Source of the DNA: Cyclobacteriaceae bacterium
GTDB lineage: Bacteria > Bacteroidota > Bacteroidia > Cytophagales > Cyclobacteriaceae
Direction of reading: 5' to 3'
NCBI GenBank assembly: GCA_958296015.1
Contig: CATQIH010000011.1
Location: 1 to 64,000 of the forward strand
DNA: 64,000 nt
Numbering within the stretch: position 1 is the stretch's first letter; the number at the start of each line of letters is the position of its first letter. Shown in pieces: positions 29,138 through 38,536 of the stretch. The notes below the pieces were generated by a model. It had not been told where the DNA came from. It did not search any database and was given only the letters and a program-made list of their open reading frames with translations. The translations under genes and the position numbers were made by a program.

Positions 29138-29719
29138 ATGGAGGACGAACACATATGGGCATCTTTTAAAAGTGGCAACCGGGAGGTGTTCGAACAGATC
29201 TTTCGTACCCACATCCGGGTACTATACAAGTACGGCAATCGCTTTACCCACGATACCGCCCTGGTAGAAGATTGCATTCAAGACCTCTTCCTTGACCTTT
29301 GGCGCAAGCGACAGTCGCTAGGCACCACCGATTCTATCAAACGATACCTGCTAGGCTCGCTTCGGCGCAGGATCATCCGCAAACTACAGCGCAAACCGGT
29401 TGCTCAAGCGCATATTGATTTAGAAATCCACGTCTTCCACCTGGAACTAAATGCAGAAGATGCACACATTGAAGCGGAAAATGATTTGGCACAACAAAGA
29501 GCACTGAAAGAAGCTTCTGCAAAACTCACCAACCGACAGCGGGAAGTGATCTATCTGAAATTCTTTCAGGAAATGTCGTATGAGGAGATTGCCTCGGTGA
29601 TGGAAATATCCTATCAGTCGGCGCGCAACCTGGTGTATGCTGCGCTGAAGGCAATCAAAAAACATATGGTACTGATCAAGCTCCTATTCTTATTATTTTT
29701 TGACAGACTTTATCACTGA
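29138..29719 (+). CDS. ECF-type RNA polymerase sigma factor
   Basis: 193 aa. Region 2 is visible in FEQIFRTHIRVLYKYGNRF and VEDCIQDLFLDLWRKRQSLG; region 4 is in LTNRQREVIYLKFFQEMSYE with an HTH (EEIASVMEISYQSARNLVY). It heads a classic sigma/FecR/TonB-receptor operon and presumably transcribes it on a surface signal. ATG 29138 (MEDEHIW) is preferred over an upstream frame extension without family similarity. Confidence 0.9.
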   Translation: MEDEHIWASFKSGNREVFEQIFRTHIRVLYKYGNRFTHDTALVEDCIQDLFLDLWRKRQSLGTTDSIKRYLLGSLRRRIIRKLQRKPVAQAHIDLEIHVFHLELNAEDAHIEAENDLAQQRALKEASAKLTNRQREVIYLKFFQEMSYEEIASVMEISYQSARNLVYAALKAIKKHMVLIKLLFLLFFDRLYH

Positions 29720-29814
29720 TCTTTGGAAATATCCTGATGTGTATTGAAAAACTCACTAAATTTTTAGAGTACAAAAAACAAATCAACGTCTTACCTAAAC
29801 AAAATGGGTGAACA

Positions 29815-30816
29815 ATGGCAGAGAACATAGAAGATTATACGCGCTATCAGGCAGAAGATTTTGCCCAGGATGATGGGTTTATTCAGTGGGTGAAGCATCC
29901 GGATAGCCGTTTGGGAAGGTTCTGGCAAGACTGGGCACTTGCGCATCCTGAAAAGCGCGGTGAAATAGAAAAAGCGCGGAAGCTGGTAGACATGCTGCAA
30001 TCTGTAGAAAGGGAACCTTCTGAGGCGCAGATAGAAAATCTGTGGAATAACATTGCCAGCGGCATGAAAGAGGACCTACCTACCATAAAACCCATGCGTC
30101 CCGATCTGTTTCAAAGCCGGTACGTCTGGCGGGTGGCGGCGGCGGCTGCACTGGTCATAGGTATGTTTTTCGTATTTTGGAACCAGACGGAAACTATCTC
30201 GGCAGGCTTCGGCAGGCAACGCACTTATGTGCTGCCAGATGGTTCGTCGGTGATGCTGAATGCAGGTTCTGAGATTTCCTTTCAACCTTCGGGCTGGGAA
30301 GATCACCGGGAGGTGCGGCTGACAGGAGAGGCTTTTTTTGAGGTCACCAAGGGTGGTTCGTTTGAGGTGATGTCTTCCCTGGGAACGGTAAAGGTAGTAG
30401 GTACCAGCTTTAACGTGTATGTCCGTGAAGAAACATTTGCAGTAGATTGTTTTACCGGAAAAGTAAAGGTGGATGACGAACAAGGGCAGCATGAACAACT
30501 GCTTGTGCCAGGCAAAAGAGTGGTCTTTCAGGCAAACAAGGCGCAGCACTATGATTTTGACCCTGAAACAGCACCGGGCTGGCGAACCGGAGATTTTGTT
30601 TTTGAAGATGCTGCCCTTGCCCAGGTCTTAGAGGAATTGCAAAGGCAGTATGACCTTGACATAGACTTGAAAGCAGACATCAGTGGAAGAAACTATACCG
30701 GACAATTTACCAACCACGATCTCCGGGGAGCTTTGCAAATGATCTGCTTACCTATGGGACTCACGTATCAACTGGAAAATAATGGGAAGAAAGTAAGGAT
30801 CGGGGAAGATCAATAA
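29815..30816 (+). CDS. FecR-type anti-sigma factor
   Basis: 333 aa. N-terminal cytoplasmic sigma-binding region, one membrane helix (VWRVAAAAALVIGMFFVFW, residues about 103-121), and the periplasmic FecR domain (RTYVLPDGSSVMLNAGSEIS, VRLTGEAFFEV, VKVVGTSFNV). The C-terminal DUF4974-type region is ALAQVLEELQRQYDLDID. It transmits the signal from the TonB receptor's STN domain to the sigma factor. It lies 95 bp after the sigma gene and 3 bp before the receptor gene. Confidence 0.92.
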   Translation: MAENIEDYTRYQAEDFAQDDGFIQWVKHPDSRLGRFWQDWALAHPEKRGEIEKARKLVDMLQSVEREPSEAQIENLWNNIASGMKEDLPTIKPMRPDLFQSRYVWRVAAAAALVIGMFFVFWNQTETISAGFGRQRTYVLPDGSSVMLNAGSEISFQPSGWEDHREVRLTGEAFFEVTKGGSFEVMSSLGTVKVVGTSFNVYVREETFAVDCFTGKVKVDDEQGQHEQLLVPGKRVVFQANKAQHYDFDPETAPGWRTGDFVFEDAALAQVLEELQRQYDLDIDLKADISGRNYTGQFTNHDLRGALQMICLPMGLTYQLENNGKKVRIGEDQ

Positions 30817-30819
30817 TTT

Positions 30820-33594
30820 ATGCTAACCCTGAGAAAAGAAAAAAGCAATACCACACTGATGAACTTTATCGGCTTTTGGTGGAAAAAAATGGGTTCACAA
30901 ACCTGTATGGCAATCGTATGCCTGTTGGTGATATCTCCTGCTATTTACGCACAGCAGAAGGCAGACATGATGGTAACGAATGAAGTCTTTGCGCAAAAAA
31001 AGTTACCGGAAGTGATCCGCTACATGCGGAAAAAGTATCATTTGAAGATTGCCTATGAAAGTAAAGTCGTTAGAGGAATCAGCGTAAATACTGTCATCCA
31101 TCATACAAATGTAGACCAGGCTTGGGACATGATTTTGCAGGGAACGCCGCTCACACATCAGTGGATGGGCGAAGGAAAAGTGGTGCTACGTCAAAGGAAA
31201 TCAGCAGCAACAGCCAAGGCCACCAGAGATATAAAGCCTACCAATAGCTCCTACTATACTTTTGCCGGCATGATCCGTGATGAGGAAACCGGGGAAGCCA
31301 TCCCTTATGCTTCGGTAAGCGTGGCGGGCACTTCCAGGGGAACAGCCACCAACCAGAACGGCTTTTTCACCCTGGCCGGACTTTGCCATCCACAGGATTC
31401 CCTGCTTGTGGAGCACCTGGGCTATACACCTGCGATGGTTAACGCCAACAGTCTGCTCACTGCAAGCACAGACATTTCCCTACAGCCACTGGTATCCGTA
31501 CTCAAAGAAGTCTCGGTAGCAGAAGATGTCACCCGACTGATTGGCCTGACGGGCAAGGCCGGGCAGATGGTGGTGAACCCAAAAGAAACGGATAACCTGC
31601 CCCAGATAGGAGAAGCAGATGTATTTCGTAGTATGCAGCTGCTGCCGGGCATCAGTATTGCCGACGAAACATCGGCCAGTCTGAGCATACGAGGTAGTAT
31701 GCCCGACCAGAATCTGATACTTTTTGATGGCTTTACCATCTATCACCTGGATCATCTGTATGGCTTCTTCAGCTCGCTCAATACAGACGCGATCAAAGAT
31801 ATCAGGGTGTATAAAGGTGGTTTTGATGCCCGCTACGGAGGCAGAATATCCAGCGTGATCGACATCACCGGAAAATCCGGCAATCGGTTGAAGCCCTCTT
31901 TCAATGCAGGACTGAACCTGCTATCAGCCAATGCGGCCATTGAGATGCCCATTGGCAACAAGGCTACCGCATTTGTTTCGTTTCGCAGGTCTTATACGGA
32001 TTTGGTGCAGACATCTTTGTTCAATACTCTCTTTGATTATGCCAGTAATGATCTGCCCAAACTGGATGCCGCAGTCAAAGAAAACACGGTGCAGTCAGAA
32101 GCGCGCACGTTTTATTACTATGATATGAATGGAAAGTTCAGCTATCATTTTTCTGAAAACGACCGTCTGTCGCTTAGTTTTTATGCAGCAAAAGATGCCA
32201 CAAAGGAAAGTACCCAACTGGCATTGATGGCCTCTCACATTGCGTATCAAGAAGATTCCAGAGAAGATTATCAGCTGGGCAATACCGGCGTGGGTTTGCA
32301 GTGGAGCCGGGTATGGAGCAACCGCTTGTTTAGTACTTTGAGCTTTGGCTATTCTCGATACTTCAAAGACTATCATTACCACCTAGAAGCTTATGCAGCC
32401 GCTGAAAGTGACACCACCACCACCACTTCTCAATTTATCTCTCGCGACAATGACCTGAAAGAACTATCGGGTCGGTTGGATTTTGAGTACACGGTCAATG
32501 AAAAACACTTTGTAGAGTTCGGCTTGTATACCACGGCCAACGGCATTCAATACCAGGATGAAACCAACAGCCCGCCTGATACCCGGGAGATAAAGGCAGA
32601 AGGCTTGCAGGCAGGCATGTATGTGCAGGATACTTACAAACCACTGCCCAACGTACAAGCTACGCTAGGAATAAGAAATACCTACAATACGCAAACAGGT
32701 CAGTTGTATGTTGATCCCAGGTTGTCGGTGAGGTATGAAATGACAGAAGGCTTTTATCTGAAAGGGGCTATCGGACGGTATCACCAGTTTATCAGCCAGG
32801 CAGAAACCAGCCTACCTACCCATTTCAACCAGGATTTTTGGGTACTGTCTACCCGCGAGACAATCCCGGACCTGAGTGCCAATCATTACATAGGCGGACT
32901 GTCTTATATCAAAAACGGATGGCTGCTGGATGTGGAAGCCTACAGAAAGGACATGCAAGGGCTGATAAGAGCAGAATTTTCACATTCCATAGAAGAACAT
33001 AACCTACGTTCTTTCTGGAATTACAGTCACCTCACCACCCACGGTGAAGGACAAGTAACCGGTCTGGATGTGATGATTAGAAAGACATGGAGCCTGTATA
33101 CGCCTACTTTGAGTTATAGCCTGGCTACGGGCAGGCACTCATATGAGGAAATCAACGAAGGAAAGCTCTTCTATGCCAATAACGACCAGCGTCATGAACT
33201 GAAATTTGTCAATCAATGGCATATGTCTTCCTGGACGTTTTCGTTGAACTGGCTGTATGGTTCCGGTCGTCCGTATTCGGCACCCACCGACATTATTACA
33301 GAAAATGGCACATCGACGATCGTTTATGGCGAAAAAAACAACCGCAGGTTACCTGCCTATCACCGCATGGACGCGTCGGCAGCTTATGCATTTCAGTTCG
33401 GAAGAGGATTAGGGAAGATAGGGGTTTCAGTGTTCAATCTCTACGGACACAATAATATTGGCAACCGGTCTTTTCTTCTTGATAACCTTGAAGTATTTGA
33501 GAACGGGACAAGCGGAGCATCAGACAAAGTAGTCACCACTGATCAAAAGCTACTGGGCCGCACCTTCAGTGTATTTGTCAGGGTTAACTTTTGA
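30820..33594 (+). CDS. TonB-dependent outer-membrane receptor with STN domain
   Basis: 924 aa. Signal region ending IYAQQ; STN (secretin/TonB short) domain at residues about 55-125 (LPEVIRYMRKKYHLKIAY); CarboxypepD_reg-like domain (YTFAGMIRDEETGEAIPYAS, about 142-225); plug domain (PQIGEADVFRSMQLLPGIS, LSIRGSMPDQNLILFDG); and a barrel ending in LGRTFSVFVRVNF. The ligand is unknown. With the sigma and FecR genes upstream, it forms a cell-surface signalling system. Confidence 0.92.
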   Translation: MLTLRKEKSNTTLMNFIGFWWKKMGSQTCMAIVCLLVISPAIYAQQKADMMVTNEVFAQKKLPEVIRYMRKKYHLKIAYESKVVRGISVNTVIHHTNVDQAWDMILQGTPLTHQWMGEGKVVLRQRKSAATAKATRDIKPTNSSYYTFAGMIRDEETGEAIPYASVSVAGTSRGTATNQNGFFTLAGLCHPQDSLLVEHLGYTPAMVNANSLLTASTDISLQPLVSVLKEVSVAEDVTRLIGLTGKAGQMVVNPKETDNLPQIGEADVFRSMQLLPGISIADETSASLSIRGSMPDQNLILFDGFTIYHLDHLYGFFSSLNTDAIKDIRVYKGGFDARYGGRISSVIDITGKSGNRLKPSFNAGLNLLSANAAIEMPIGNKATAFVSFRRSYTDLVQTSLFNTLFDYASNDLPKLDAAVKENTVQSEARTFYYYDMNGKFSYHFSENDRLSLSFYAAKDATKESTQLALMASHIAYQEDSREDYQLGNTGVGLQWSRVWSNRLFSTLSFGYSRYFKDYHYHLEAYAAAESDTTTTTSQFISRDNDLKELSGRLDFEYTVNEKHFVEFGLYTTANGIQYQDETNSPPDTREIKAEGLQAGMYVQDTYKPLPNVQATLGIRNTYNTQTGQLYVDPRLSVRYEMTEGFYLKGAIGRYHQFISQAETSLPTHFNQDFWVLSTRETIPDLSANHYIGGLSYIKNGWLLDVEAYRKDMQGLIRAEFSHSIEEHNLRSFWNYSHLTTHGEGQVTGLDVMIRKTWSLYTPTLSYSLATGRHSYEEINEGKLFYANNDQRHELKFVNQWHMSSWTFSLNWLYGSGRPYSAPTDIITENGTSTIVYGEKNNRRLPAYHRMDASAAYAFQFGRGLGKIGVSVFNLYGHNNIGNRSFLLDNLEVFENGTSGASDKVVTTDQKLLGRTFSVFVRVNF

Positions 33595-33635
33595 AGTCTG
33601 TACTTTTTAGGAAATACACGCTTATTAAAATAATA

Positions 33636-33658
33636 AACCCCAGCGCAGGGCCGGGGTT
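33636..33658. terminator. Bidirectional terminator hairpin
   Basis: AACCCCAGC (33636-33644) pairs with GCCGGGGTT (33650-33658) with one mismatch. It sits between the convergent receptor and fasciclin genes, with A/T-rich flanks on the left. Confidence 0.6.
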
Positions 33659-33684
33659 CATGAAAATCAGATAGTTGGTTGTCT

Positions 33685-36003
33685 CTATGGCAACAACACG
33701 CCGTCTACCACATGAATCACACCATTGGTGCCTTGAATATCGGTAATGATTACCTTTGCCATAGAATTATTAGCCGTAATTTCCAGTGATTGGCCATTGA
33801 GCACAAAATCCTTATCTTCTGCACCCGTCAGGGTAGTTATTGTATTGTCACCAGCTTGCAGATCGCCCGAAGTCACATTACCGCTGGCCACGTGGTAAAG
33901 CAATACGTTAGTGAGTGCATCTCCTGTGGGCACACTTTCCAACTTATCGAAAGCCTCATCGGTAGGTGCAAACACGGTGAAAGCACCTTTACCTTGTAGT
34001 GTCTCTACCAACTCGGCGTCCTGTAGTGCCTGTACCAAAGCCGTAAACCTGCCATCTTGTGCGGCCAGATCTACAATAGTGGGTGGTGTCAGCACGCCTT
34101 CTATGACATGCACCACGCCATTGCCCCGCTCAATATCAGCAGCTTCTGCATTGATGGCTACACTGCCATTTAGCTCGAGGCCGGGACCAGCTTTTAGCGA
34201 AAGCGTGGTGGCATCGCCCGAAGCATCCTCAGGGCCAGGGCTTAAAGTAGACAAATAAGCAGGGGCTGCTCCATCTGCAGGAATATCGGATGACATTGCT
34301 TTGTTGCCCAGTACGTGGTACAGCAGAATGTTGCTCAAAGAGGGTGATGCCAGCAGCGCGGCTGCATCGGCAATATCATCGTTGGCCGCGATAAAGGCAT
34401 CAAAAGCAGCGTTGGTCGGTGCAAACACGGTAAGCATGGCATCCGGGTTGGTCAGGGCATCATACAAATCCGCAGTTTCTACGGCTGCCAGGAGCGTTGT
34501 GAATGAACCATTGGGATCAAAAATCGCAGGTTCCAGCACAGTGCCTAAAGCATTGGCGATAAAATCAGGGACCAATACGGCATCAATGACATGCACTACG
34601 CCATTGACCGCATTGATGTCGGCACTTCCGGATACCACCTTGGCTTCTCCAAGCTTTCCAGCATCAATGGTGACTCCGTCTGTGGTAGTAATGGCAATGT
34701 CGCTTCCTTCCAAAGTTTTCTCAGCAGCCATCAGATTGGTGCTCAGCTTGGCTTCGCCTAAGATGTGATATTTCAGGACTCTTTCCAATACGTACGCAGG
34801 CACATCGGCAGGTGCTTCATAGTTTGCACCCAATGCGTTGTTCAGCGTAGTGAGTAGGTTCATGAAAGCCTCGTTGGTCGGTGCAAACACAGTGATATTG
34901 GCATCTGCGTTGGAGGCAGTTTCCAACAGACTAGGAACTTCTTTCAAGGCAGCCACCAGCAGGCTCAGGTTTTCATTGCCTATAGCAATGGCAGCAATGG
35001 TTTGCTGACGGGCAGCAGGAGGCAGCAATACATTGTCGACAGTATGGATAACGCCATTGGAAGCATTGATATCAAACTGACCGGCTCCTGTCCTTACATT
35101 AACCCGTCCGTCCAGGGTAATAGCACCTTCTGCTTTTTTGATAGCAATCATAGAGCCTTCCAGCGTGGCAGGAGATTCACCTTCGGCAGGCAGGTCGCCT
35201 GATAAGATCGGCGCGGCGGCAGCGATGACGTGGTACAGAAGCACCTGCTTCAGCACATCTTCCGGAATGTCTTCCAGCGCATCAAACCTGTCATCTTCTG
35301 CCAGAAAAGCGGCAAAAGCATCATTATCCGGCGCAAATACTGTAAATGGCCCGGCACCAGAAAGGCTGGTGACCACGTCAGGATACTTTGTAAGCGCAGA
35401 AAGCAGGATGCTGAAATTATCATTGCCCTTGACAATATCTACAATAGATTGCTGCGGTGCTTTGAGAGAAGGCGGAACAAGCACCTGATCGATGATATGC
35501 ACAATGCCGTTGCTGGCTTTATTATCTGCAACGGTCACTTTGGCTGTGTCGTTGATGACCACGCCATTGTCTATATTAACATCAAGCGAGCTACCAGTGA
35601 GCAGCGTAGGCACTGAGCCATTGGTAAGGGCGGCGGCAGCCTTGGCACCCTGCACCACATGGTATTGCAGTACTTTGACCAGTGTGGTATCTGGTATGTC
35701 ACCCAGGCTGGCAAAGTTGTTTGCCTTTAGGAACGCCTCAAAAGCAGCATTGGTCGGTGCAAACACAGTGAAAGAAGCCTTTTCATCCGACAAGGCATCC
35801 GTAAGTTTTGCGGCCTTTATGGCCTGCACCAGGGTGCTCAGGTCATTGACACTTTGCGCCAGTGCCACAATATTGGGGTCTTTTTTCTGAGGCTCTTCTT
35901 CTGTTTCTTTTTTACAGCTACTCAACAGCAAAAAAGGGATGATCAGTGCTAACAGGAGCCTGGCAAACGGTTTGGTTTGCATGGTGTTGAATGGTTTTTT
36001 CAT
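33685..36003 (-). CDS. Lipoprotein with five fasciclin (FAS1) domains
   Basis: 772 aa from MKKPFNTMQTKPFARLLLAL, with lipobox LLLSSC. Five FAS1 domains of about 145-150 residues follow in tandem. Each carries the H1 motif (FTVFAPTNAAFEAF, FTVFAPDNDAFAAF, ITVFAPTNEAFMNL, LTVFAPTNAAFDAF, FTVFAPTDEAFDKL) and the H2-type motif (NGVIHVIDQVLVPP and variants). FAS1 proteins mediate adhesion or surface binding. The start at 36003 is chosen for the signal peptide. Five domains is a high number for a bacterial FAS1 lipoprotein. Confidence 0.9.
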   Translation of the reverse strand: MKKPFNTMQTKPFARLLLALIIPFLLLSSCKKETEEEPQKKDPNIVALAQSVNDLSTLVQAIKAAKLTDALSDEKASFTVFAPTNAAFEAFLKANNFASLGDIPDTTLVKVLQYHVVQGAKAAAALTNGSVPTLLTGSSLDVNIDNGVVINDTAKVTVADNKASNGIVHIIDQVLVPPSLKAPQQSIVDIVKGNDNFSILLSALTKYPDVVTSLSGAGPFTVFAPDNDAFAAFLAEDDRFDALEDIPEDVLKQVLLYHVIAAAAPILSGDLPAEGESPATLEGSMIAIKKAEGAITLDGRVNVRTGAGQFDINASNGVIHTVDNVLLPPAARQQTIAAIAIGNENLSLLVAALKEVPSLLETASNADANITVFAPTNEAFMNLLTTLNNALGANYEAPADVPAYVLERVLKYHILGEAKLSTNLMAAEKTLEGSDIAITTTDGVTIDAGKLGEAKVVSGSADINAVNGVVHVIDAVLVPDFIANALGTVLEPAIFDPNGSFTTLLAAVETADLYDALTNPDAMLTVFAPTNAAFDAFIAANDDIADAAALLASPSLSNILLYHVLGNKAMSSDIPADGAAPAYLSTLSPGPEDASGDATTLSLKAGPGLELNGSVAINAEAADIERGNGVVHVIEGVLTPPTIVDLAAQDGRFTALVQALQDAELVETLQGKGAFTVFAPTDEAFDKLESVPTGDALTNVLLYHVASGNVTSGDLQAGDNTITTLTGAEDKDFVLNGQSLEITANNSMAKVIITDIQGTNGVIHVVDGVLLP

Positions 36004-36221
36004 GAGTGTAACATTTTGGACTTGATTGAAAAATTTTCGTATCAAGCAGGTAATACAGCCCAAAAGGTTTTGTACTCAAAAAAAATCAAGTTTTTTTAAT
36101 TGGCATTCATTTGATGGAGGCAAGAAATCTAAACATATAATGAGAAATGATCCTTACAAAGCAAACGGGGCAGTTTTGCTCTACGATGTTTTAAAGCACT
36201 TTTAAATGCTTAAGTATATGT

Positions 36222-36413
36222 TCAGTATTCATTTGGAGATTTTTCCTTTTTGGTAAAGATCCCTAGCGGGATGACGGGGTAGGGCAGTTGCTGTTGTGGA
36301 AAAATCTTATAAAGTTTGAAGAACGAATAATTGTCACTTTTATCCTGCGCTAATAACGATTGAGACGTCAGCATTAGGAAAAAGATTGCTATTGCCTTTG
36401 TCGTGTGTGTCAT
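36222..36413 (-). CDS. Small secreted protein or remnant
   Basis: 63 aa with a signal peptide (MTHTTKAIAIFFLMLTSQSL, then LAQ) and about 40 further residues without recognisable fold. The leader resembles that of the outer-membrane protein at 46557-47297 (MTHKTIALLALLMIF). It may be the start of a degraded barrel gene. Confidence 0.35.
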   Translation of the reverse strand: MTHTTKAIAIFFLMLTSQSLLAQDKSDNYSFFKLYKIFPQQQLPYPVIPLGIFTKKEKSPNEY

Positions 36414-36430
36414 GTAAATATTAGTGTCAG

Positions 36431-37138
36431 TCATTTGATTGAACTCCTTGCAATCCTGAAACCTAAATCATCAATTTTAAATGAGTAAGGGTGACTTCTC
36501 CTTCTGGTGGTTGCCATCACGCTTCTTTCAATATCACACCAGCCGCCACCTCTGAATACCCGATACGAACCATACACAGTTTCGTCATACATGTCTGTAC
36601 ACCATTCCCACACATTCCCGAGCATATCATATAAGCCCCATGCATTTGGTTTCTTGCTGCCAACTTCGTGAGGCTGATTGCTAGAGTTTTCTTGATACCA
36701 GGCAATTAATTCAAGGTCGTCATATCTTATTGCTTGAGTTCCTGCCTGACAGGCATATTGCCATTCCGCTTCCGTTGGCAACCGAAATCCATTTGCTTCC
36801 GAATCAAACTTTATGTCTTTCGTTTCTGAGTCTGTAGAATAGCAAAGGGCTTTTCCCAAATGCTCAGATAGCTGATTGCAAAAACTGATAGCTTCAATCC
36901 AGGAAACCGTCTCAACCGGCAAATTTTCACCTTTGAATGTAGCTGGGTTTTCTTTTATTACTGCCTCATACAAGTCCTGAGTCACTGGAAATTTAGATAA
37001 ATTGAATGTATCTATTTCAACCTTCCAAACCTTTTTGATTCGGTCATCTCTCATTTCAACCGTTCCTGCCGGAACCGTCACGAACAGATCGTCAATGAAT
37101 ACTTCTTCAATACTTTTTCCTTTTGGTAATAAGGTCAT
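36431..37138 (-). CDS. SUMF1/FGE-domain protein
   Basis: 235 aa of the formylglycine-generating-enzyme (SUMF1, DUF323) family: VTVPAGTVEMRD, KFPVTQDLYEAV, NLPVETVSWIEAISFCNQLS, GFRLPTEAEWQYACQAG, GLYDMLGNVWEWCTDMYD, YRVFRGGGWCDIERS, DDLGFRIAR. The catalytic cysteine pair of true FGE is not obvious, so it may be a binding or regulatory relative. The start at 37138 (MTLLPKG) is preferred because the 25 residues in front (RLQARPVAALIVSRHFTKA) look like translated intergenic repeat. Confidence 0.75.
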   Translation of the reverse strand: MTLLPKGKSIEEVFIDDLFVTVPAGTVEMRDDRIKKVWKVEIDTFNLSKFPVTQDLYEAVIKENPATFKGENLPVETVSWIEAISFCNQLSEHLGKALCYSTDSETKDIKFDSEANGFRLPTEAEWQYACQAGTQAIRYDDLELIAWYQENSSNQPHEVGSKKPNAWGLYDMLGNVWEWCTDMYDETVYGSYRVFRGGGWCDIERSVMATTRRRSHPYSFKIDDLGFRIARSSIK

Positions 37139-37158
37139 CAATGTAGCTTTTGTAAAAT

Positions 37159-37292
37159 GCCTACTAACGATAAGTGCAGCCACGGGCCGGGCTTGGAGGC
37201 GTTTTTCTTTCATTTATCAATTTTCATACTTAGAGCAACAAAAGAATGAGTTCATTGCTGCCAGACTTGGGACTGAACAATGTCAGCAGGCG
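37159..37292 (-). repeat. attC-like inverted boundary repeat
   Basis: GCCTACTAAC at 37159 and GTCAGCAGGC at 37283 are near-complementary ends (8 of 10) of a 134-bp intergenic segment. The same 10-mer GCCTACTAAC recurs at 37964, in front of the next minus-strand gene. Outer boxes resemble integron attC core sites, but inner L boxes are not convincing and no integrase is nearby. Confidence 0.3.
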
Positions 37293-37295
37293 TAT

Positions 37296-37949
37296 TCATT
37301 CTCTATCGTATAGGAAATCACTATTGTCTTGTGGTATATATTCACCAGATAGGTACTTTTTGATTCTAGCAACCCTTAAATTGTTTTCTTGTCTTTTATT
37401 GAGATAATGAAAACCGTCCGGTGCACGAATCATGGCAATTAAGGCAAGATATTCACTTTGGCTAAGCTCTTCAAATTTCTTATTAAAGTAAAATTCTGCA
37501 GCATTCCCGAAACCATACATGGCCTTTCCGTTACCTTGGCCCATGTAAGCATGGTTTACAAATAATTTTAATACGGTGTCTTTTGGAGTTAAAGGGTCAA
37601 AAGCAAATCTGGCAATTAGTGTTTGTTTAATTTTTGCAAGTCCTGGTTTGAAATCATCAAAATAAAATAACTTTACTAATCCTTGGCTAATGGTAGTCAC
37701 GCCAGCACCAGGAGTACTGATATCAAAACCGTTGTGATTATAAAAATTGGGATCCTGAATTTTTAATAGGGCATCCAACTGTTCTTCTGTGAGATCATCT
37801 AATTCTAACTGAATATTTCTCGGGCTTAAGGCACTGGCAACTATCTCTAGAGTGTTCGCTCGTGCATTCATCACTACTATAAAATAGTAGATAAAAACTG
37901 ATACTAGAAGTAAGACTATAGAGAACAGAAAAATTTTGAGTTTTCTCAT
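37296..37949 (-). CDS. GT51-like peptidoglycan glycosyltransferase, atypical active site
   Basis: 217 aa with an N-terminal membrane anchor (IFLFSIVLLLVSVFIYYFIVV) and a compact transglycosylase (GT51) domain: KIQDPNFYNHNG, TISQGLVKLF, VNHAYMGQGNGKAMYGFGNA, SEYLALIAMI. GT51 enzymes polymerise lipid II. The usual catalytic Glu in the E-D-x-x-F-x-x-H-x-G motif is replaced by Gln here (IQDPNFYNHNG), so the protein may not be active. It is shorter than typical monofunctional enzymes. Confidence 0.7.
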   Translation of the reverse strand: MRKLKIFLFSIVLLLVSVFIYYFIVVMNARANTLEIVASALSPRNIQLELDDLTEEQLDALLKIQDPNFYNHNGFDISTPGAGVTTISQGLVKLFYFDDFKPGLAKIKQTLIARFAFDPLTPKDTVLKLFVNHAYMGQGNGKAMYGFGNAAEFYFNKKFEELSQSEYLALIAMIRAPDGFHYLNKRQENNLRVARIKKYLSGEYIPQDNSDFLYDRE

Positions 37950-37983
37950 TTAAGTGTTTTTTATGCCTACTAACATCCATATA

Positions 37984-37997
37984 GACGCAATTGCGTC
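37984..37997. repeat. 14-bp perfect palindrome
   Basis: GACGCAATTGCGTC lies upstream of the GT51-like gene (starts at 37949) next to the GCCTACTAAC box. It could be an operator or part of a folded recombination site. Confidence 0.35.
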
Positions 37998-38017
37998 TAT
38001 TTTCACTATACAATTTC

Positions 38018-38181
38018 CCTTCCTAACCCACTACTCCAACTCCTGAATCCAGATGTTGCGCCACATGACTTGCATGGGGGCTGGCTTGTCAGTAGCATGT
38101 ACCTGGAAGGCGATGAAGCCGGAGGCATCCATTGTGTCTACTACTTCGGCGGCAGGCACGCCATTGATCTAGGTACGGAGG
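38018..38181 (-). pseudogene. Duplicated 3' fragment of the DUF1080 gene
   Basis: About 160 bp closely match 41638-41798, the 3' end and downstream sequence of the DUF1080 gene (by eye about 90 percent). The shared part runs from CCTTCCTAACCCACTACTCC through GTCAGTAGCATGTACCTGGA to the codons for W-I-N-G-V-P. No start is present. It marks the left edge of the defence island. Confidence 0.85.
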
Positions 38182-38188
38182 GTTCTTA

Positions 38189-38536
38189 TTATTTGATTTT
38201 GCTCAGGAGTAAATGAATTTGCTCCTTTAGCTTGGGTAAATTTATTTTTATGATCGACCAAATAGTCATATCATCAATGCCAAAGTATTCATGAATAACC
38301 AAGTTGCGCAATCCTATGATCCTTGCCCAAGGAATATCTTTGTTGTCTTGAAGTAGTTTTTCAGACAAACGATTACTAGCTTCGCCAATGATCTCTAGCT
38401 GACGCAATGAAGCATTGAACATCATAGAGTTTGAAATAAACTCTTCTAACGTTGCATTTTGTATATAATTCTCTATCTCTTCAATGGCATCCAGCACGTG
38501 TTGAAGACGTATTTTATCTCCCAGGTTATCGGGCAT
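38189..38536 (-). CDS. hepT: HepT-like ribonuclease toxin (DUF86)
   Basis: 115 aa, helical HEPN domain. The catalytic R-x4-H-x-Y motif is in RNLVIHEYF near residue 78-86. HepT cleaves RNA and is neutralised by its partner MntA, which AMPylates it. The start overlaps the mntA 3' end by 11 bp, a typical two-gene operon. It is the last gene of the island before the DUF1080 fragment. Confidence 0.85.
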   Translation of the reverse strand: MPDNLGDKIRLQHVLDAIEEIENYIQNATLEEFISNSMMFNASLRQLEIIGEASNRLSEKLLQDNKDIPWARIIGLRNLVIHEYFGIDDMTIWSIIKINLPKLKEQIHLLLSKIK

